Assembly: GCA_013339895.1 (NCBI GenBank)
Contig: JABACO010000003.1
Coordinates: 13,555,365 to 13,619,364, forward strand
From: Ephydatia muelleri
Taxonomy: Eukaryota; Porifera; Demospongiae; Spongillida; Spongillidae
DNA length: 64,000 bases
Reading direction: 5' to 3'
A program made the translations under genes and the position numbers. Position 1 is the stretch's first letter, and each line of letters starts with the position of its first letter. A model generated the notes under the pieces. The model worked only from the letters and a program-made list of their open reading frames with translations, was not told the DNA's origin and did no database searches. This document shows, piece by piece, positions 60,601-64,000 of this stretch.

Positions 60601-61928
60601 TGTACAGTGTGAGGTGTACAGTGTGAGGGTGTCGTCTGAGGGTGAGGATATATGGTGTGAGGGTGTACAATGTGAGGGTGTACAATGTGAGGGTGTACAA
60701 TGTGAGGGTGTACAATGTGAGGGTGTAGTGTGTCAGGGTGTAGAATGTGAGGTGTGGAGTGTAGCGTGTGAGGATATAGCGTGAGGATGTAGGGTGTAAG
60801 GGTGCTGTGTGAGGGTGTAGTGTGTGAGGGTATAGTGTGTGAGGGTGTAGTGTGTGAGGGTGTACAGTGTGAGGGTAAGGGTGTAGGGTGTGAGGGTGTA
60901 GTGTGTGAGGGTGTACAGTGTGAGGGTGTAGTGTGTGAGGGTGTAGTGTGTGAGGATGTATACTAAGTAACTATAGTTTGCTTTGCTTTGCATCATGAAC
61001 ACTGACGTAGAATGACCCAAAAACACCATGGGAACATGATGGAACCTAGTCGCAATGCGTGCTCAGTAGCCAGAGATCCTCAACCCTTTCTTCTCAAGTG
61101 TCATGACAATCCATAACTCAACCTGAACTAAACTGTTTACCGAGACTTGCCAAGATCACATGCAAATTGCCACATAGGACCTGGCAAGTCTTTTTCATAA
61201 GGTTATAAGTGAACAACATAATCTAGGTCTGGGTGCTACAATGTATCAAGTGCACGCAGCATGCATGCAAAATTCATACATGTATGCATCAAGCACGGTC
61301 CGATATAGACAGATAAGGGCATAAGACTCGCCAAGATCCTGTGGGAATTACCATATAGGTGTTGGCAAACTTCTTCATATGGAGCACACATGCAAAGGGT
61401 CACCCCACACATGCAAAGGGTCACCCCACACATGCAAAGGGTCACCCCACACCATACAGAGCACACATGCAAAGGGTCACCCCACACCATACAGAGCACA
61501 CATGCAAAGGGTCACCCCACACCATACAGAGCACACACACGCAAAGGGTCACCCCACACACTCACCTCTCGAAGGTTCATATTCAGCACGGGTCTCACTC
61601 CAGTCTTCCTCGCTCTTCCCCGACTACACCCCTCCCCTCTTCCTCTTCCTCTTCCCCGCTCCCTCCTGTCCATCACCTCCCATTTCAATTCCGTGGCGGC
61701 GCCGTCCATAACAAACACAAGTTTAACCCCTAGCTGACAGAGGCAAAGCGTCCGGAAGACGAGGTTTCGAAGGTGAGGCTTCTTGACGGCGGCAGCAAGC
61801 CCCCTGGTCCCATACGACTCGACCACCCATCCGCTAAGGTCGACGGCAAGCGTCTTTCCTTTAAGCGCTGAGAGCGGCAGAGCTGTCTCCCCGGGCAACA
61901 GGATAGGCCAGAGGTCCTTTACACCCAT
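44691..61928 (-). CDS. GEN1: GEN1-type Holliday-junction resolvase (XPG/FEN1 family), 12 exons over 17 kb
   Basis: Exons in transcript order: 61566-61928, 60247-60336, 59688-59774, 55543-55591, 55104-55283, 54573-54607, 54202-54237, 53831-53917, 50585-50718, 46700-46793, 45530-45596, 44691-45394. They total 1926 nt in one frame (641 aa). Exons 6 and 7 (35 and 36 nt) are the least certain. The N-terminus [12 protein letters not shown] and catalytic residues fit GEN1: D30 (AVDLSGW), VMDG, E139/E141 (CGEAEA), D160/D162 ([10 protein letters not shown]) and D213 in [14 protein letters not shown] (helix-two-turn-helix). VIDEYL and LDKLDWP close the nuclease core. A chromodomain-like strand follows ([10 protein letters not shown]), then [13 protein letters not shown] and a 230-aa Ser/Asp-rich tail ending CPIVID. 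The family cuts four-way junctions and 5' flaps in the nucleus. No Cys-rich insert was found between exons 5 and 6; an exon may be missed there. Confidence 0.88.
46313..46535. repeat. 16-bp minisatellite in a GEN1 intron
   Basis: The unit CACACATCCCATCAGT (variants CACCAGT and CACTAGT) occurs about 14 times, about 165 bp downstream of GEN1 exon 10 in transcript order. Confidence 0.9.
46911..47018. repeat. (CA)n microsatellite
   Basis: A pure CA run to about 46960, then interrupted CA/ACAT sequence. Confidence 0.9.
47254..47508 (+). mobile_element. MITE with GGTCCC termini, copy d (best preserved)
   Basis: Ends TATGGGATCGTTTCCGTGAAAA and the mirror TTTTCACGGAAACGATCCCATA, with TA at each border. 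Internal GCGTTAGGTCCC is paired with GGACCAAAACGC. About 255 bp, non-coding, inside the GEN1 intron between exons 9 and 10. This copy defines the family. Confidence 0.85.
47925..48165. repeat. 18-bp purine-rich minisatellite in a GEN1 intron
   Basis: The unit is GGAGGTACAGGAGGGGGA with small length variants, about 12 copies. Purine-rich on the plus strand, so strongly pyrimidine-rich on the GEN1 transcript. Confidence 0.9.
48579..48605. repeat. G tract
   Basis: A G homopolymer of more than 20 bases in the same GEN1 intron. Confidence 0.9.
48804..48905. repeat. (ACAT)n microsatellite
   Basis: ATAC/ACAT tetranucleotide run with a short CA interruption. Confidence 0.9.
49157..49231. repeat. 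(CA)n microsatellite
   Basis: CA run with two interruptions. Confidence 0.9.
49313..49505 (-). mobile_element. Diverged MITE of the GGTCCC family, copy e
   Basis: AAAAAGGGACCTAGC and the mirror GGTCCCTTTTTG lie at the ends. The body has GGTTACGCTTGCCATTGAAAT and ATTCAGAGTTGTGTAACTCCATGATGGAT, reverse-oriented relative to copy d. Confidence 0.6.
50745..51092. repeat. 22-23-bp minisatellite next to GEN1 exon 9
   Basis: The unit GTATGGCCACTGGGGGAAGGATA occurs about 15 times. On the GEN1 strand each unit reads CTTCCCCCAG followed by TGG, i.e. a pyrimidine tract plus CAG. The array ends about 25 bp upstream of the exon 9 acceptor in transcript order. Confidence 0.9.
51508..51650. repeat. 31-bp minisatellite in a GEN1 intron
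   Basis: The unit contains ATGAGGGTTAAGTGTGCCTT and GCTCGCACATG; about five highly similar copies. Confidence 0.9.
51754..51853. repeat. 33-bp minisatellite, three copies
   Basis: The unit runs CTATGAAAACAGGGTGGATG then TGCACTGCCCCCC; nearly identical copies. Confidence 0.9.
51950..52306. repeat. 27-bp minisatellite, about 13 copies, frame-preserving
   Basis: The unit spans GAGCAGTTGTTAGAGGAGG then CTAGTAAT. Because 27 is divisible by three, the plus strand stays open as repeats of EQLLEEASN. It lies inside a minus-strand GEN1 intron, so I treat it as a repeat and not a gene. Confidence 0.9.
52555..52690. repeat. Short AT-rich minisatellite (GTCATTAAACCATTGAG type)
   Basis: Irregular repeats of AAGGTCATTAAACCATTGAGG, about 17-20 bp each. 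Confidence 0.8.
53109..53425. repeat. 26-bp minisatellite, about 12 copies
   Basis: The unit combines ACAGTCCTGGTACAGAGGG and ATATGAT with few changes. Confidence 0.9.
53490..53835. repeat. Minisatellite overlapping the GEN1 exon 8 donor
   Basis: Units of about 28-39 bp contain CATGGCCCATGTTCCA and TTAGTGATCAC. The last unit runs into the exon 8 end, so the donor (ATG|GTAGGTGATCAC) is itself part of the repeated sequence. Confidence 0.85.
53935..54165. repeat. 16-bp minisatellite next to the GEN1 exon 8 acceptor
   Basis: GTGGTCATGTGATCAG units, about 14, begin about 20 bp upstream of exon 8 in transcript order. Confidence 0.9.
54287..54490. repeat. (CA)n with repeated CCTTCCTGGGT plus C-tract blocks
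   Basis: CA runs are interrupted three times by CACCTTCCTGGGTCCCCC-type blocks, a compound satellite in the intron between exons 6 and 7. Confidence 0.9.
54655..55085. repeat. GGTGATGGA-type G-rich satellite in a GEN1 intron
   Basis: Irregular GGTGATGGAGGTGGT repeats with G tracts at about 54761-54790. The array starts about 20 bp past the exon 5 donor in transcript order. Confidence 0.9.
55281..55458. repeat. 35-bp minisatellite that duplicates the GEN1 exon 5 acceptor
   Basis: Five units of 35 bp start at 55281, 55316, 55351, 55386 and 55420. On the GEN1 strand each reads CTCCCTGTCTCCTGCATGCAG then GCC (allowing variants), the same as the acceptor used for exon 5. The exon 5 boundary (55283) lies inside the first unit. 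Confidence 0.9.
55995..56125. repeat. 19-bp minisatellite
   Basis: GGGCGGGGCAGGACTAGAG units, about seven, in the long intron between exons 3 and 4. Confidence 0.9.
56210..56525. repeat. GT/GTAT-rich satellite
   Basis: Compound GTGTGTATGTATGTGTATAT-type repeats with an interspersed TCTAAGTATGG motif. Confidence 0.85.
57043..57275. repeat. Two (GT)n microsatellites
   Basis: GT runs at 57043-57083 and 57241-57275. Confidence 0.9.
57558..57868. repeat. (CA)n and CACACACCTGGTCCCT minisatellite
   Basis: A CA run to about 57641, then about 10 CCTGGTCCCTC/ACACACA units and one inverted unit at 57828-57868. Confidence 0.9.
57950..58962. mobile_element. Fold-back element of about 1 kb in a GEN1 intron
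   Basis: Arms of about 430 bp or more are inverted repeats. Near the left end are AAAACTTTAATGGTTTAC and CATCGTCATGAATAATTAATG; the right end mirrors them. TATCTCTGGGAACCACAA and TGATGTTCAAT-type blocks pair near the centre (about 58460). Non-coding; different sequence family from the 18216 palindrome. Confidence 0.85.
59055..59245. repeat. 15-bp minisatellite
   Basis: CCTATTCAAGACCAT units, about 13. Confidence 0.9.
59505..59672. repeat. 35-bp minisatellite next to the GEN1 exon 3 donor
   Basis: GCGTATTTAGGACCCTACGG then AGATGGAGGACTGGG, about five copies, starting about 15 bp past the exon 3 donor in transcript order. Confidence 0.9.
60375..60958. repeat. GTGAGGGTGTACA-type minisatellite upstream of GEN1 exon 2
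   Basis: A GTGTGAGGGTGAGAGGGTGT-ACA unit of about 23 bp repeats to 60620, then 13-24-bp derivatives. It ends about 40 bp before the exon 2 acceptor in transcript order. Confidence 0.9.
61385..61562. repeat. Minisatellite starting at the GEN1 exon 1 donor
   Basis: Units of 20-33 bp contain GCAAAGGGTCACCCCACAC. On the GEN1 strand the first unit is the donor-proximal sequence itself (GTGAGTGTGTGGGGTGACCC). Confidence 0.9.
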
Positions 61929-63123
61929 ACCTATATAGAAAAGCGATCAGGTAAAGAAGGGAGTATTAATAAACCATAAACGGACGTGCTGCCATAGGGC
62001 CTACATATACTTTGTTAATTGTTGTGGCTACAGGATGAATGCATTCTGATTGTAAAAGCGCTGATTCATTGACAGGCACGCGAAGCACAGATAAAGAAGA
62101 CGTACGTTCACTAACCTCGAAACCCCTCGTTACAACTAAAGCAAACCATTTGTTTTAAATCTGAAAACACGCCACCCTATTCGTTGAACTCTAGTCCAAA
62201 TACAGCTCTCATCGACATGGAACAGCCACGTACCCGGGCAGCAGGTTTGGGCTGAATCTTACGTACCTCTTGATTTTCCCGGGCTTTAGCACGTGGTAAG
62301 AGTCAACAATAATTGTTCAATAACTGTTAATAAACCATTGCGTCATGGAGTGACGCGAGTATAAAGCCAGCTGCCTGGCAGCGCATGCACGCCTGTTTTG
62401 CCCGTTAGCTTGCAATGAGTGTCATGTGTTCACAGCCCTTAAAATAATGACTAGAAAACGGCTAAGGCTCCCTCCTCGAAAAAAAAAAAGCACGTCTGTG
62501 CGTTATCTCGCTCTCCTAAAATACGTTTGTCTTGGAGTGTAAGCTGCCGTTAATACTCCCACTGTCACTCCCAGTGTACGTTAGCACCTTGTGTGCGCAA
62601 TAAAAAGGGGACGGGATATAAATTAAAAGCGTTTTGACACAAATAAAAAGGAGACAGGTGATGTGCTTTATGGGGAAACGGTATGTAGGCCTACAAGTAA
62701 TGAAACAAGGTTCGTAAAGCTACTCGAGTTAACGCTCGTTCTTGAAGTCGTCATCTTAGGCCGTTCAAACTGGCCATTTCCAGCCGGCCATCTGCCGCGC
62801 CTTTTATACCGCAACTCTCGTTCTTTAATTAATGCTGTATTATTGAACATTTGCCATTGAAATCTTATCGATGAAATGTACTAATAATTTTGTTAACTCT
62901 CTCAAAAGTGGTTACACGTCTTCTTGTTACCCAGTACAACCTGCAAAACAGTAGTCTAGGCCCCATAGTACTGCAAGCATGGTCTGGGGCCGAGACTAGT
63001 TACAATAACCGTCGTCGAAAAGTGTGATGATGTACGTACTAACTCAATGCTACATTCGGACCTTCCAACACTGCTTTCGAGTTGCTTCGTCGATTCATTG
63101 TGCAAACGGCGTCTCGTGAAGAC
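61929..63123. other. GEN1 upstream region
   Basis: No coding exon is recognised. There are two TATA-like sites: TATAAAG on the plus strand at 62360-62366 and a better TATAAAAG on the minus strand at 62801-62808 in a GC-rich context. Either could be fortuitous. Confidence 0.4.
62801..62808 (-). promoter_or_regulatory. Candidate TATA box for minus-strand transcription
   Basis: The minus strand reads GCGGTATAAAAGGCGCGG, about 870 bp upstream of the GEN1 ATG. The distance is long for a core promoter unless a 5' UTR intron exists; it may instead belong to a repeat. Confidence 0.25.
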
Positions 63124-63133
63124 GGAAGTCAAT

Positions 63134-63156
63134 TCCCCCCCCCCCCCCCCCCCCCC
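63134..63156. repeat. C tract
   Basis: A C homopolymer of more than 20 bases. Confidence 0.9.
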
Positions 63157-63507
63157 GTCCCAAACACCACATGGATGAATGATATAAGACAATTTGAATT
63201 CCTGCGTTACCCACATTTGATGTGACAGCATCCATATATGGTCATTTATAACACGCTAGTGAATATATTTATTTATTGCTTCGGTTACAAACAACAAGCG
63301 TCCCGCAGACGTCTTTTCGCTCTGTAGGTGAGTATGTGTATTGCTTTGTGTTAGAAATATAGCCTGCATAGTAGTGGTTAATTGACTCGCATTCCGCGAT
63401 GCATTCTGTCTGCATTTTGAAATAGCAGCATCTTTTTTTTTTGTGCACTAAGCGAACAGTGCAATTGCCTTTAATGCGTATAAGTACATACCCGCACACG
63501 AGTGCGT

Positions 63508-63726
63508 GCAATCACACACATACACACCAACCAACCAACCACACACACACACACACACCACATATACAGCACCATATGCACAAACCACACACTTAGCGAT
63601 CGCATGGCTACTCTATTTTCTACGCTTCTTACACACACATACACACATGCACACACACACACACACACACACACATGCACACATACAACACACACAGACG
63701 TACACACAGAAACACATACACACAAC
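63508..63726. repeat. CA-rich microsatellite cluster
   Basis: Several CA runs (63539-63558 and about 63631-63676) separated by short unique DNA. Confidence 0.9.
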
Positions 63727-63814
63727 AACAGGAAGTAACTACTGACACCTAACGGGAGAAAATGGATACACTATTCGCCGATGTGAATGACTGTAAGTGT
63801 GTGCGAAGCCTTAC

Positions 63815-63887
63815 CGTGGAAGCACTTGACACAGTGTCCTTGCTGTTTCGAATTACCAGAGGATGAGGGCATATAGCTACTGCTCAT
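63815..63887 (-). CDS. Possible 5' coding exon of a neighbouring minus-strand gene
   Basis: ATG at 63887 opens MSSSYMPSSSGNSKQQGHCVKCFHG and meets a good donor (CACG|GTAAGG) at 63815. The frame may also continue upstream as an internal exon. HCVKCFH could start a zinc finger. No downstream partner exon was found before GEN1. Confidence 0.3.
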
Positions 63888-64000
63888 TGCTGTGTAGCAA
63901 TCACATCCAGTTTAGTTTTCAATGTCACTTCTTTCCAACATATTCCCAATCCATGCTCTCCCATTAAATGATCCACTCTCTCAAATTAAATGATCACCTC

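Noticed and set aside
62668-62850. 60-aa minus-strand frame upstream of GEN1
   Set aside because: No signature and it overlaps a TATA-like site; probably repeat or promoter DNA.

Overview
The window is eukaryotic and metazoan. Several genes have short GT-AG introns (62 and 68 nt in the tyrosinase gene). There is a nuclear tRNA-Ala(AGC) gene, and gene products include an animal-type secreted tyrosinase, a GEN1/XPG-family nuclease and an SH3 protein. The mobile DNA (Ty3-like, Penelope-like, endonuclease-bearing LINEs, many fold-back MITEs) and dense micro- and minisatellites suit an early-branching marine invertebrate. A sponge is my best guess; a cnidarian is not excluded. All intron-containing models were assembled by eye from splice sites, reading phase and family resemblance.

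Layout. 1-430 is the 3' end of a Ty3/gypsy-like element. 3016-4807 (-) is a complete three-exon secreted tyrosinase. 6470-8847 (+) is a decayed copy of a multicopy invertebrate gene. 10768-10840 is tRNA-Ala. 12945-17561 (+) is an eight-exon gene for a type I membrane protein with four degenerate Cu/Zn-SOD-like repeats, a Ser/Thr-rich stalk, one membrane helix and a cytoplasmic SH3 domain; I know of no described protein with this layout. 18216-22580 is repeat DNA (an 823-bp fold-back element, smaller inverted repeats, a dispersed duplication). 22855-29600 is a tandem duplication of about 3 kb carrying two 321-aa paralogues of unknown family plus Penelope-like fragments; each unit has transposon insertions the other lacks. 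31680-32279 is an intronless orphan gene.

35639-41648 holds six copies or fragments, in both orientations, of a LINE with a restriction-like endonuclease. Most of their ends coincide with TAA/ATT repeats. 42366-43852 (-) is a four-exon two-helix membrane protein resembling dispanins/CD225. 44691-61928 (-) is a 17-kb, 12-exon GEN1-type Holliday-junction resolvase gene whose introns contain more than a dozen unrelated minisatellites, several starting at or next to a splice site. At the right edge lie GEN1 upstream sequence, CA repeats and a possible first exon of another minus-strand gene.

The genes do not form one pathway. The two most notable items are the SOD-repeat/TM/SH3 protein and the minisatellite-filled resolvase gene. 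The two repeat stories with the best internal controls are the filled/empty insertion pairs in the tandem duplication and the TAA-associated LINE cluster.
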